A stretch of 64,000 bases of DNA, taken from positions 186,001 to 250,000 of the forward strand of contig NZ_JAKRNM010000002.1 in assembly GCF_022346995.1 (NCBI RefSeq), given 5' to 3'. A model generated the notes under the pieces. It was not told the DNA's origin and did no database searches. It saw only the letters and a program-made list of their open reading frames with translations. The DNA comes from Paenibacillus sp. ACRRY. GTDB taxonomy: Bacteria > Bacillota > Bacilli > Paenibacillales > Paenibacillaceae. Of this stretch, positions 52,709 through 61,901 are shown one piece after another (the stretch's first letter is position 1; each line of letters starts with the position of its first letter). Position numbers and translations under genes: made by a program.

Positions 52709-54352
52709 ATGATTTCCCAAAACTTTCACAAGGATCGCCTGGTGGGTTCTGAACATCCGCTCGATCGTCTGACTTTGAAAATACGAGATATTGAGAAAAT
52801 CAAATCCACAACAGGCTGGGTGCTGCCCCAGCAGCATACATCCTCTTATATATTGGTCATGGTTACAGGTGGTGAAGCTTTATTAACCTTGGATCACCGT
52901 TCTGTGAACATCAGGGCACAAGGCGTATATTCATGTGTACCTGAATCGACGTTTGGCTTGGCATCTTTTGGAGAAGAGGGCGCTGAAGTAACGCTGGTCC
53001 GCTTCGATCTGTATGAGGAAGACCAAGAAGACACAGGTTCGCTCCGTCTCATTAAAGACACACCTTTGTTTCGATCGGGTAGGGAACTGGCTGTCGCTTC
53101 CACCCTGCAGCTGGCTTTCCGTTGTGAAGAAATGAATAACTTCTGGCACAGCGGCAAACCGATGGGCCGGTACCATGCTTACCTGGAATTCCTGCAGTTC
53201 CTGGTTCACGTTACAGAGGCTCACACACCACTCAAGGAAGACTCTCAAATGTTGATTCAGCGTACCAAAGAATACATTGATGAGCATTCCAATGAGAATC
53301 TGACGGTGGAACTTCTCGCAGGCATGGCCGGACTCAGCCCGAAATATTACGTGGACTTGTTCAAACGAAGATATGGAATGAGCACCACGGACTACATATC
53401 AGGACTCCGGATCAACCGGGCGAAGCAATTCATGGCCATCACGGATCTGCGTCTGCGGGACATCGCCCACCAGGTCGGGTATCAGGATGAGTTTTACTTT
53501 AGTCGCAAATTCAAAAAAATCGTAGGCGTATCCCCTTCGGTATATATGAACAGTCGCCGCCGTAAAATTGCAGCCTATCATATTGGGGTGACGGGACATT
53601 TGCTCGCGCTGAACATGACTCCGTATGCTGCCCCGCTGCACCCCAAATGGACGGCCTATTACTATCGCATGTTCGGCAAGGACATCCCGGTGCACCTCAG
53701 TGCCTATCGTCTGGATGTGGAATGGGAATCCAAAATTCAGGCTCTGCAGGAGCATCAACCCGAATTGATTATCAGTTATGACCATTTGCGGCCTGAAGAG
53801 AGGAAACGGCTGGAAGAGATTGCGCCTGTGCAGTATATTGCAGCTTCGGAGCATTCTTGGCGTGTACAGCTGCAGAAGCTGGCTGCGCAGGTGGGGGGAG
53901 AGCAGGATGCCGAAGCCTGGCTGGCAAGCTACGACCTCAAGGTCCGGCAGGCTAAGGTGCTGGTGCAGCAGGAACTCGGTAATGACACAGCTGTAGTTGT
54001 ACGTCTGCTGAAACAGCAGTTCACCCGGTACAGCTCGCCTTCCATGGCGGAGGTTTTCTATGGTGATTTGGGCGTTAGACCTGCCTATTCGAGTCCACAG
54101 GGCGCGGTATACAACGAACCCATTAGCCTGGAACAATTAAGCGCCATGAAGGTGGATTACATTTTCCTGATGGTGTGTCAGGAGAGTGAAACATTATCCG
54201 TATGGGAAGATGTGCAGAAAACATCTCTATGGCAAAACATCAAGGCGGTGCAGAATAACCGTCTGTATATCATTACGGCTGACCCTTGGCTTGAAAATTC
54301 CCCTGTATCGAATGAACGAATGGTGGATGACATGATGAATCTGCTTCGGTAA
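52709..54352 (+). CDS. Btr-like AraC regulator fused to a siderophore-binding domain
   Basis: A 547-residue intracellular regulator. An N-terminal cupin-like part (about 1-150) precedes an AraC HTH in the middle (about 180-285; LTVELLAGMAGLSPKYYVDLFKRRYGMSTTDYI, then DIAHQVGYQDEFYFSRKFKKIVGVSP). The last 260 residues form a periplasmic-binding-protein-like domain (PELIISYDHLRPEERKRLEEIAPVQYI, AVVVRLLKQQFTRYS), here cytoplasmic. This is the layout of B. subtilis Btr, which senses ferric bacillibactin and activates feuABC. The gene precedes the FeuABC-like genes, and Fur-like boxes flank it, giving iron-plus-substrate control. Confidence 0.9.
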   Translation: MISQNFHKDRLVGSEHPLDRLTLKIRDIEKIKSTTGWVLPQQHTSSYILVMVTGGEALLTLDHRSVNIRAQGVYSCVPESTFGLASFGEEGAEVTLVRFDLYEEDQEDTGSLRLIKDTPLFRSGRELAVASTLQLAFRCEEMNNFWHSGKPMGRYHAYLEFLQFLVHVTEAHTPLKEDSQMLIQRTKEYIDEHSNENLTVELLAGMAGLSPKYYVDLFKRRYGMSTTDYISGLRINRAKQFMAITDLRLRDIAHQVGYQDEFYFSRKFKKIVGVSPSVYMNSRRRKIAAYHIGVTGHLLALNMTPYAAPLHPKWTAYYYRMFGKDIPVHLSAYRLDVEWESKIQALQEHQPELIISYDHLRPEERKRLEEIAPVQYIAASEHSWRVQLQKLAAQVGGEQDAEAWLASYDLKVRQAKVLVQQELGNDTAVVVRLLKQQFTRYSSPSMAEVFYGDLGVRPAYSSPQGAVYNEPISLEQLSAMKVDYIFLMVCQESETLSVWEDVQKTSLWQNIKAVQNNRLYIITADPWLENSPVSNERMVDDMMNLLR

Positions 54353-54413
54353 ATAATCCATAGGGATTCAGGACAGAGTCCATGGTCCTGTTTGTCATTC
54401 TTGTTTATCATTC

Positions 54414-54432
54414 AATAATGATTATTATTCTC
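54414..54432. promoter_or_regulatory. Fur-box-like site before the FeuA-like gene
   Basis: AATAATGATTATTATTCTC matches the 19-bp Fur consensus GATAATGATTATCATTATC at about 15 positions and lies 39 bp before the binding-protein start. Confidence 0.65.
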
Positions 54433-54470
54433 AATTAGAGGATGGAACTATTGAAGGGGGATCACTAGAG

Positions 54471-55472
54471 ATGAAGAAAAAATTGGGGTTGTTGCTGGCA
54501 ATGATCTGTATGCTGACTGTTCTGGCGGCATGCGGTAATCAGGAAGATACAGCAGGAGGAACGGAAAATTCAGCGCAGGCCGAAAGTACGGCAGCGAGTA
54601 GTGAAACGGACACGAGCCAAGGAGCAGAAGGCATACGAACCATTCAGTATCTGGATCAGGAATACACGGTTCCAACGGATGTTCAACGAATTGTAATCAC
54701 CGGTTCGATGGAAGCCATGGAAGATGCACTGGTACTGGATGTACACCCTGTAGGTGCAATTACCTTTGGCGGGGAGTTCCCGGAGATGTATACCTCGATT
54801 ACTGATCAAGCAGAGTCCATTGGACAGAAGATTGAGCCGAACTTTGAAACCATATTGTCATTGAAACCGGATATTATTCTGGGCACCACCAAATTCAAGC
54901 CTGAAGTGGCTGAGCAGCTCGGCAAAATCGCCCCGTTTATTCAGGTATCTCACATTTCCACGAACTGGGAGGCCAATCTCAATCTGCTCGCTGAGTTGAC
55001 AGGCAAGCAGGATCTGGCCAAACAGGAGATTGAACAATACAGAGCAGCCCTGACAACGGCTCAGGCAGAGCTCGGTGACACACTTGAGAACAAAAAGGTT
55101 GTGGCGGTCCGTATTCGTAATGGACAGATGTATGTATATCCCGAGTCGGTCTTCGTGAACCCGATTCTGTACAATGACCTTGGATTCCAGGTCCCTGCCG
55201 AGATTCAGGCAGCCAAAGCACAGGAAGCGATCTCCGTGGAGAAATTTGCCGAGATGAATCCGGATGTGGTGTTTATTCAATTCGAAGCAACAGAGAATGC
55301 AGACACGCCGAATGCGCTTGAAGATCTGAAGAATAACCCGATTCTGCAGAAGACGACAGCACTGCAAAATAATCAGGCGTTTGTTAACGTGATTGATCCG
55401 CTTGCCGAAGGGGGTCCGGCGTGGAGCCGAATTCATTTCCTGGAGGCTGCTGTGGAGCAGCTAACCAAATAA
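54471..55472 (+). CDS. Ferric-siderophore-binding lipoprotein, FeuA-like
   Basis: A 333-residue periplasmic-type binding protein of class III. The signal peptide carries the lipobox LAAC (Cys21), followed by a Ser/Thr/Glu linker. The mature part has TVPTDVQRIVITGSMEAMEDALVLDVHPVGA and LKPDIILGTTKFKPEVAEQLGKIAPFIQV, as in FeuA/YfiY-type receptors for catecholate or hydroxamate siderophores. GAAGGGGGA precedes the ATG. It is the first gene of the importer and likely under Fur and the Btr-like activator. Confidence 0.9.
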   Translation: MKKKLGLLLAMICMLTVLAACGNQEDTAGGTENSAQAESTAASSETDTSQGAEGIRTIQYLDQEYTVPTDVQRIVITGSMEAMEDALVLDVHPVGAITFGGEFPEMYTSITDQAESIGQKIEPNFETILSLKPDIILGTTKFKPEVAEQLGKIAPFIQVSHISTNWEANLNLLAELTGKQDLAKQEIEQYRAALTTAQAELGDTLENKKVVAVRIRNGQMYVYPESVFVNPILYNDLGFQVPAEIQAAKAQEAISVEKFAEMNPDVVFIQFEATENADTPNALEDLKNNPILQKTTALQNNQAFVNVIDPLAEGGPAWSRIHFLEAAVEQLTK

Positions 55473-55495
55473 TTAGAGCAAGGCGTGTATAATCC

Positions 55496-56503
55496 ATGCA
55501 AAAAAGAAGATTGAATCCGGCGGTGCTGTTCGCAGCAGCACCCCTGATTATTGCAGCCACCATTCTGGCATCCATTCTGTATGGAGCCAAAAGTATTGAT
55601 GTTTCCACGGTCATTGCAAGTATCTTTGAGTTTGACACGAACAGCATCGATCATCAGATCATTGTGTCTTCACGGCTTCCTCGCGTGATTGGTGCGCTGC
55701 TGATCGGCGCTTTTTTGGCCGTATCCGGGGCTCTCATGCAGGGGATGACAAGAAACTATCTTGCATCTCCTTCCATTATGGGGGTATCCGACGGGTCGGT
55801 CGTTGTAATTACGCTATGCATGGTATTTCTGCCGAATACGTCTTCCCTTGGGCTCATTTTTTATTCCCTGGCGGGATCTGCTCTGGGAGCAGGACTCGTA
55901 TTTTTCATTGCCTGGCTGTTGCCCGGCGGTATGTCCCCCGTGCGGCTTGCTATCCTGGGCACGATTATTGGCACGTTTCTGGGTGGTGTGTCGCAGGCAG
56001 TAGCAACCTACTATCAGGTCTCCCAGACCATCAGCTTCTGGTACAACGCCAGACTGCATCAGATGGATCCAACCATGATCAAGCTGATTATTCCCTTTGC
56101 CGTGGTGGGATTGGCACTGGCGCTGATCCTTTCGAAGTCCGTTACCATTCTGTCCATGGGAGATGACGTTGCAACAAGCCTGGGACAACGGACCGCATGG
56201 GTCAAGGCGTTATCCATTTTGAGTGTTGTTATTTTAACGGGGATATCCGTGGCCCTGGCGGGGAAGATCGCATTTGTCGGTTTGTTGATACCGCACATCA
56301 CTCGTTTTTTCTTCGGTGTGGATTATCGCTGGGTTGTTCCTTGTTCCGCCATTCTGGGCGGCATATTCCTTGCGTGGTGCGACATTCTGAGTCGGTTCAT
56401 TAATTCACCATTTGAAACACCAATTGGGGTTGTCACCGCACTGTTTGGCGTGCCATTTTTCCTCTATTTGATTAAGACCAAAGGAGGGGGAAAACATGCC
56501 TGA
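55496..56503 (+). CDS. Ferric-siderophore ABC permease (FecCD family), FeuB-like
   Basis: A 335-residue permease with about ten helices. Family marks: SSRLPRVIGALLIGAFLAVSGALMQGMTRNYLASPSIMGVSDG, and GKIAFVGLLIPHITRFFFGVDYRWVVPCSAILGG near the end, which contacts the ATPase. The start ATG is 23 bp after the binding-protein gene with a weak ribosome site. It overlaps the next permease gene by 8 bases. Confidence 0.92.
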   Translation: MQKRRLNPAVLFAAAPLIIAATILASILYGAKSIDVSTVIASIFEFDTNSIDHQIIVSSRLPRVIGALLIGAFLAVSGALMQGMTRNYLASPSIMGVSDGSVVVITLCMVFLPNTSSLGLIFYSLAGSALGAGLVFFIAWLLPGGMSPVRLAILGTIIGTFLGGVSQAVATYYQVSQTISFWYNARLHQMDPTMIKLIIPFAVVGLALALILSKSVTILSMGDDVATSLGQRTAWVKALSILSVVILTGISVALAGKIAFVGLLIPHITRFFFGVDYRWVVPCSAILGGIFLAWCDILSRFINSPFETPIGVVTALFGVPFFLYLIKTKGGGKHA

Positions 56504-57518
56504 ACGGAAGCGGGGAAGATTATGGACCGTAATATTCGTATGTGCGGCTATTATCGCAACGGCAGTGTATATCAGTCTGACGAACGGTACGTTCGATATC
56601 TCGGTCATGGAGGTAGTCAAAACCTTATTGCGGCTGGACCCCGTGCATGAACATGACCTGGTTATTTTCGACTTCAGGCTGCCGCGGATCGTCATTGCTC
56701 TGCTGCTTGGGCTGGGACTCGGCATTGCAGGGGCAGTTATTCAGGGGATTGCCCGCAATCCGCTGGCTGATCCAGGCATGCTCGGAATCAACGCAGGAGC
56801 GGGAACGGCCATGGTGCTGTTTATGCTTCTGTTCCAGGGTTCCATAACGGGGACCGGCTGGTTGTCCATTATGGCCATGCCGCTGTTTGGGTTGATTGGA
56901 GGCTTAGTAGCGGTAGCTCTTATTCTGTGGTTTGCCCAGGAACAGGGACAGCTGGATTCGCAGCGACTGATACTGGTCGGAATCGCTATCGGATCGGGTT
57001 TCAGTGCGATCACGCTCTATCTTTCCCTGAAAATGAACCCTGGGGATTTTGAGATGGCCACTGTCTGGTTGACGGGCAGTATCTATAATGCCAACTGGCG
57101 CTTCATTGCGGCCATGATACCCTGGCTGGTGCTGCTTATTCCACTGCTTTGGCTGAAATCCCGTGTACTTGACGTGATGCAGCTGCAGGAGGCCAGCAGT
57201 CAGGGACTTGGCGTGGATGTGCACCGGGAGAGAAGACTGCTGCTGCTCGGCAGTGTGGGACTGGTCAGCGCCTGTGTTGCCGTATCCGGAAGTATCGGAT
57301 TTGTTGGACTCATTGCTCCTCACATTGCCAGAAGACTGGTAGGTCTTCATTATAAGCGGGTCATTCCGGTATCCGGGCTGGTGGGTATGGCCATGGTCGT
57401 CGTGGGTGATCTGATTGGCAAAACCGTATTTGCCCCGGCAGAGCTGCCTGTAGGCATTGTGATCTCCATTATCGGAGTACCGTATTTTATATTTTTGCTG
57501 CTCAAAAACCGGATGTGA
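56496..57518 (+). CDS. Ferric-siderophore ABC permease (FecCD family), FeuC-like
   Basis: A 340-residue second FecCD permease (FDFRLPRIVIALLLGLGLGIAGAVIQGIARNPLADPGMLGINAGAG; GSIGFVGLIAPHIARRLVGLHYKRVIPVSGLVG). AAAGGAGGGGG lies before its ATG, inside the preceding gene. No ATPase gene accompanies the pair; in B. subtilis the Feu importer also borrows an ATPase (YusV) encoded elsewhere. Confidence 0.92.
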   Translation: MPERKRGRLWTVIFVCAAIIATAVYISLTNGTFDISVMEVVKTLLRLDPVHEHDLVIFDFRLPRIVIALLLGLGLGIAGAVIQGIARNPLADPGMLGINAGAGTAMVLFMLLFQGSITGTGWLSIMAMPLFGLIGGLVAVALILWFAQEQGQLDSQRLILVGIAIGSGFSAITLYLSLKMNPGDFEMATVWLTGSIYNANWRFIAAMIPWLVLLIPLLWLKSRVLDVMQLQEASSQGLGVDVHRERRLLLLGSVGLVSACVAVSGSIGFVGLIAPHIARRLVGLHYKRVIPVSGLVGMAMVVVGDLIGKTVFAPAELPVGIVISIIGVPYFIFLLLKNRM

Positions 57519-57554
57519 TTGGCCGAACTCGCATTGGAAGAGAGGAATCCTAGC

Positions 57555-58286
57555 ATGAGTAAATGGATACATGAGACAGTGGGCGGCTGGACGCTTCATA
57601 TTCTTCTTCCACCCTCCTACGCCGATGGAGGTCGTTATCCTGTCGTATATGTTCAGGATGGGGGAGCAGTAGCCAAGGCCGGCAGCAATCTTCTGGATCA
57701 TTATTATCGAACGGGAAGGCTGCCGGAAGTGATTTTAGTTGGCATTGAGCCCCATAATCGGAACGATGATTATACGCCTTGGCCATTGCCTGCACTTACG
57801 GCTTCATTTTCTTCTTTTGGGGGGCATGGCAGAACCTATCTGGATACGATCATCAAGCAGTTGAAACCGCACGTGGATTCGAACTACCGCACATGGGCAG
57901 ATCGAGCGAATACGGGGATCATGGGTTGTTCCCTCGGGGGATTGATCTCCCTGTATGCAGCCACTGAATTCCCGCACGTATTCGGCAAGGTAGGGGCGTT
58001 GTCTGCATCGATGTGGTACGAAGGCTTTTTGGATTACATGACCGGGCAATCCTGGTCTGATCGAGGTGAGCTGAAGCTGTACATGTATGTGGGCAGCCTG
58101 GAGGGGATCTACAAACAAAATATTCAGGCCCATATGCTGGACTATACGCGTGCAGCGGTCAGGGCGATTCTGGCAAAGGGATATCCGGCTGATCGGTTGA
58201 ACTACGTAGAGGAAGAGGGAGGAACACATGACATGCTGTTCTTTGCCAAACATTTTCCCGAAGCGCTGGAGTGGCTGTTTACCTAG
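57555..58286 (+). CDS. BesA/YbbA-like siderophore esterase
   Basis: A 243-residue esterase of the same family as the one at 51755 but shorter. It begins WIHETVGGWTLHILLPPSYADGGRYPVVYVQDGG; the nucleophile elbow is GCSLGG (Ser126) and the histidine is in EEGGTHDMLFF. The place after feuABC matches B. subtilis feuABC-ybbA, where the last gene (BesA) hydrolyses ferric bacillibactin. The ATG at 57555 follows AGAGGA; an upstream TTG directly abutting the permease stop (57519) is possible. Confidence 0.85.
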   Translation: MSKWIHETVGGWTLHILLPPSYADGGRYPVVYVQDGGAVAKAGSNLLDHYYRTGRLPEVILVGIEPHNRNDDYTPWPLPALTASFSSFGGHGRTYLDTIIKQLKPHVDSNYRTWADRANTGIMGCSLGGLISLYAATEFPHVFGKVGALSASMWYEGFLDYMTGQSWSDRGELKLYMYVGSLEGIYKQNIQAHMLDYTRAAVRAILAKGYPADRLNYVEEEGGTHDMLFFAKHFPEALEWLFT

Positions 58287-58388
58287 ACAGAACTGACTCT
58301 GAGCAGCCCTCGTCCTATTTCCAGGACGATAGCCTTGTCCTTATGAATTCGCCCATGCTATATTGGGGAGATGTGAGGAGATGAGGAT

Positions 58389-59144
58389 ATGAAGCTGGTG
58401 TCCTGGAATGTGAATGGTTTAAGGGCATGTGTTACCAAAGGATTCATGGATTATTATAAGGAAAGCCAGGCCGATATTTTCTGTGTGCAGGAGACCAAAC
58501 TTCAGGCAGGGCAGATTGAGATGGACCTCGGGGAAGATGTGTACCAATATTGGAACTATGCCATCAAAAAGGGGTATTCCGGTACTGCCGTATTTACCCG
58601 GATCAAGCCGTTATCCGTCCGCTATGGGATGGAGGAAGACAGCGAACCGGAAGGCCGGATGATTACGCTGGAGTTTGACCGCTTTTACCTGGTCAATGTA
58701 TATACTCCCAATGCGAAGCGTGATCTGACCCGTCTTCCGTATCGACTGGAGTGGGAGGATCGTTTCCTGAAATATATCCTGCAGCTAGAGCAGACCAAGC
58801 CGGTCATTGTCTGTGGTGACCTGAATGTGGCTCATCAGGAGATTGACCTGAAGAATCCGAAGCCCAATATGGGCAACTCCGGATTTACGCTGGAAGAGCG
58901 GGGGAAAATGACCGAACTGCTGGCGGCGGGATATGTGGACAGCTTCCGGCATTTGTATCCAGATCGCACGGACGTATATAGCTGGTGGTCTTATATGCCG
59001 AAGGTACGGGAGCGGAATGTGGGCTGGCGCATTGATTATTTTCTCGTGTCCAATCAATTGGCACCACGGGTTGAAGATGCAAACATCGACTGTCATGTGA
59101 TGGGCAGTGACCACTGTCCAGTCGGATTGACGTTACAACTATAG
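58389..59144 (+). CDS. exoA: Exodeoxyribonuclease III / AP endonuclease ExoA
   Basis: A 251-residue Mg-dependent AP endonuclease for base-excision repair. The motifs are all present: VSWNVNGLRA, FCVQETKLQ (metal Glu), VNVYTPNAKRDL, VCGDLNVAHQEIDL (catalytic Asp and Asn), WRIDYFLVS and GSDHCPVGL (catalytic Asp-His). Length and sequence fit the B. subtilis ExoA type. TGAGGAGATGAGGAT precedes the ATG. It is a single gene ended by a terminator. Confidence 0.96.
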   Translation: MKLVSWNVNGLRACVTKGFMDYYKESQADIFCVQETKLQAGQIEMDLGEDVYQYWNYAIKKGYSGTAVFTRIKPLSVRYGMEEDSEPEGRMITLEFDRFYLVNVYTPNAKRDLTRLPYRLEWEDRFLKYILQLEQTKPVIVCGDLNVAHQEIDLKNPKPNMGNSGFTLEERGKMTELLAAGYVDSFRHLYPDRTDVYSWWSYMPKVRERNVGWRIDYFLVSNQLAPRVEDANIDCHVMGSDHCPVGLTLQL

Positions 59145-59182
59145 CGTACGTAGAAGAGACTGAACTTCAGAATAAGATGAGG

Positions 59183-59224
59183 ACCGCAGGTTCCCGATAA
59201 TTCATCGGGGATTTGCGGTTTTTT
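59183..59224 (+). terminator. Terminator after exoA
   Basis: Two stacked stems (ACCGCA/TGCGGT and CCCGAT/ATCGGG) are followed by a T6 run. Confidence 0.85.
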
Positions 59225-59439
59225 GGTATGAACTGGGCTGTCTGGTACCTCTAAAGACTGCTGGACAGGACCACCTCCGCCCGTAGGGTAGGTGTTCAAC
59301 TGGACTTTGGTTGGGGGAAGAACTGGACCCTGGATTGTTCCGGTTACAACGGATCTTGAGTAGGATTAAAGAATACATATAGGAACGTTATGCAAGGCAC
59401 AGAAGAAGATGAGATTATCGTGTAAGGGGTAGAGAAGCG

Positions 59440-60423
59440 ATGAACAAAGGTTTACGGCGGGGACTGAAGGTATTAGGTGGCCTGATGCTGGCAACAGGTC
59501 TGCTGCTGCTTACAGGTACGGCTTACGAAGCTTATCAGTCTGCACAGGATATGAAGTCATATACGCCGCCTGGCAGGCTGTATGAGGTAAGTGGACGTAA
59601 TATGCACCTTTACTCGGCGGGAAAGGGATCCGTGACCGTTGTACTTGCATCAGGCTGGGGAACACCGAATCCCTACGTGGATTTCAGTCCGCTGTACGAC
59701 AAGCTGAAATCCGATGTGAAAATTGCCGTGTATGACCGCTTCGGGTATGGATACAGTGACTATACGGAGCAGTCGCGTGACATTGATACCATTGTAGATG
59801 AAGTTCATCAATTGCTGCGCAAATCCGGTCAGCGACCACCGTACATCATGGTGGGCCACTCCCTGGGATCTCTGGAGACCATTCGCTATGCACAATTGTA
59901 TCCGGATGAAGTGGCAGGTATCGTTATGATCGATGGGGGTAGTCCTGAATATTACAGCACAGTGGAGATGGATACGCCAGACTGGTATTTCGATTCAGCG
60001 AGGTTTCTAGTGAAAACTGGCATTGCACGTACATTGCTGCATTCGGATCGGATGATGGCAACGCTGGTTATTGACCCGGATCTGGTGGCGGAACCGATGA
60101 AAAAGGCCGCTACCAGTTCGACGCTGAAGCATGCGTACAACGACAACGTGATGGATGAGATTCATCGTTCCAAGATTAACGCAGCGCGCGTGCTGGAGAA
60201 CAAACAGCCATTTTCCTTTCCTCTAATGATTCTTACGGCCGGATCAGATCAACCAAGTGAGGGAAGCCGGGCATGGCAGGCTGATCAAGCCGAGTTTGCT
60301 TCATGGTCCATGCAGGGGAGACAGCAGATTGTACCTCACGCTAAACATTATATCCACAATAGTCAACCGGATGACGTTGCAGGTGCCATTTTGGAAATGG
60401 CTGAATTAACAGGTTACAAATGA
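59440..60423 (+). CDS. Membrane-anchored or exported alpha/beta hydrolase
   Basis: A 327-residue alpha/beta hydrolase. The N-terminus has one hydrophobic helix (VLGGLMLATGLLLLTGTAY) that exports or anchors it. The fold has the oxyanion strand VVLASGWGTPNP, the nucleophile elbow GHSLGS (Ser141), YDRFGYGYSD and a C-terminal HAKHYIHNSQPDDV with the catalytic His. The substrate is unknown; the family is broad. GGGGTAGAGAAGCG is a modest ribosome site. The stop codon is close to a small membrane ORF that may follow in the same transcript. Confidence 0.88.
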   Translation: MNKGLRRGLKVLGGLMLATGLLLLTGTAYEAYQSAQDMKSYTPPGRLYEVSGRNMHLYSAGKGSVTVVLASGWGTPNPYVDFSPLYDKLKSDVKIAVYDRFGYGYSDYTEQSRDIDTIVDEVHQLLRKSGQRPPYIMVGHSLGSLETIRYAQLYPDEVAGIVMIDGGSPEYYSTVEMDTPDWYFDSARFLVKTGIARTLLHSDRMMATLVIDPDLVAEPMKKAATSSTLKHAYNDNVMDEIHRSKINAARVLENKQPFSFPLMILTAGSDQPSEGSRAWQADQAEFASWSMQGRQQIVPHAKHYIHNSQPDDVAGAILEMAELTGYK

Positions 60424-60467
60424 ATCATATCATCTCCGAAATAAACAGCGAACAGGAGGCAGAATGG

Positions 60468-60647
60468 ATGAGAAAATTAAGGGTCGTCACCAAGTTCGCA
60501 TCCTTGCTCCTGGCAAGCAGTGTACTCTCTCTCTTGATTCTAACGCTATCTTTCTTGTGCTTCACAGCCAGAGTAGATGCAGCATCTGTTACCCATCTTA
60601 CAAATCAGTCGGGTTACATTATTCATGTGTTTCGATTATTTTTCTAG
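60468..60647 (+). CDS. Small exported/membrane protein, hypothetical
   Basis: A 59-codon frame that begins with MRKLRVVTKF, then a strong hydrophobic helix, then ARVDAASVTHLTNQS, a possible signal-peptidase site and short tail. CAGGAGG lies 8 bases before the ATG, a better site than most genes here, and it begins 45 bp after the hydrolase gene ends. I do not recognise it. The end (VFRLFF) is abrupt, so it may be the intact small protein or the stub of a longer one. Confidence 0.45.
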   Translation: MRKLRVVTKFASLLLASSVLSLLILTLSFLCFTARVDAASVTHLTNQSGYIIHVFRLFF

Positions 60648-60815
60648 ATCCAGGATAGGAAAGAATGACACTTGCTTTGCATGAAAGCAGCCTGATGCTG
60701 CATTTTGTGCAAAGTATTTTTGATTTCGACTGGAAACCTAACAGGTTACATGGTATGTTATATGTTTATACTAGAGTAGTAGACAACTATAGAAGAAGAC
60801 AGGAGAGGATCGAAC

Positions 60816-61793
60816 ATGATTAAAGTTGGTATCGTAGGTTACGGAAATCTGGGTAAAGGCGTAGAGAAAGCTATTGTGCAAAACCCGGACTTGGAACTCG
60901 TTGCCGTATTTACACGGCGTAACCCGGAGCAGATGGTTGCAGAAGGTACAGAGGTACGTTTTGAACATATCTCTGCTGCTGAGCAGTACATAGGTAAAAT
61001 CGATGTCATGATTCTGTGCGGCGGTTCGGCAACGGATCTTCCGGAGCAGACACCTGCCATTGCCAAGTTGTTCAATACTGTGGACAGCTTCGATACACAT
61101 GCCAAAATTCCTGAATTCTATGCGGAAGTTCATGCTGCAGCAGAACAAGGCGGTCACGTAAGCGTAATCTCTACAGGCTGGGACCCGGGCTTGTTCTCCA
61201 TGAACCGCCTGCTCGCTCAATCCATTCTGCCAGAAGGCAAAGAGTACACTTTCTGGGGCAAAGGGGTCAGTCAAGGTCACTCCGATGCGATCCGTCGTGT
61301 TCCAGGTGTTAAAGCCGGTGTTCAGTACACTGTACCTGTTGAAGAAGTGATCAACCGGATTCGTGCAGGAGAGACACCTGAATTGTCCACACGCGAGAAA
61401 CACCTGCGTCAATGCTTTGTCGTAGCTGAAGAAGGTGCCAATCAGGATGAAATTCGTGAAACGATTGTATCCATGCCGAACTATTTTGCAGATTACGATA
61501 CAACTGTAACATTCATTACCGAAGAGCAGCTTAAATCAGAACATGAAGGTATGCCGCACGGTGGGTTTGTTATTCGCAGTGGTGTTACCGGTACAGGACA
61601 AAAGCAAATTGTGGAGTTCGGTCTGAAGCTCGATAGCAACCCTGAATTCACTGCTAGTGTACTGGTGGCGTATGCACGGGCTGCACAGCGTTTGAGCTTG
61701 GAAGGACATAAAGGTGCCAAAACTGTATTTGATATTCCACTTGGTCACCTGTCCCCGAAATCCGCTGAGGAACTTCGCCGCGATCTTCTGTAA
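60816..61793 (+). CDS. ddh: meso-Diaminopimelate D-dehydrogenase
   Basis: A 325-residue NADP-dependent enzyme that interconverts tetrahydrodipicolinate plus ammonia and meso-diaminopimelate, a one-step route to lysine and peptidoglycan precursor. The Rossmann motif is VGIVGYGNLGKGVEKAI (residues 4-20); family-specific segments are ISTGWDPGLFSMNRLL, GVSQGHSDAIRRVPGVKAGVQYTVP and GGFVIRSGVTG. Length (about 320-330) and sequence fit the Bacillus/Paenibacillus type. CAGGAGAGG precedes the ATG. It is a single gene. Confidence 0.95.
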   Translation: MIKVGIVGYGNLGKGVEKAIVQNPDLELVAVFTRRNPEQMVAEGTEVRFEHISAAEQYIGKIDVMILCGGSATDLPEQTPAIAKLFNTVDSFDTHAKIPEFYAEVHAAAEQGGHVSVISTGWDPGLFSMNRLLAQSILPEGKEYTFWGKGVSQGHSDAIRRVPGVKAGVQYTVPVEEVINRIRAGETPELSTREKHLRQCFVVAEEGANQDEIRETIVSMPNYFADYDTTVTFITEEQLKSEHEGMPHGGFVIRSGVTGTGQKQIVEFGLKLDSNPEFTASVLVAYARAAQRLSLEGHKGAKTVFDIPLGHLSPKSAEELRRDLL

Positions 61794-61832
61794 GGTTTTA
61801 AATATAATGATTCATTCATCGCAATAAATAGA

Positions 61833-61867
61833 AACAGCCCGTCCTTCATCATGAGGGACGGGCTGTT
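61833..61867. terminator. Terminator between ddh and the pentapeptide-repeat gene
   Basis: AACAGCCCGTCC pairs perfectly with GGACGGGCTGTT (12 bp) around an 11-base loop; it can serve the converging genes. Confidence 0.88.
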
Positions 61868-61901
61868 CCTGTTTTAGCCACTATGAAGCAGCAGGATAAC
61901 G

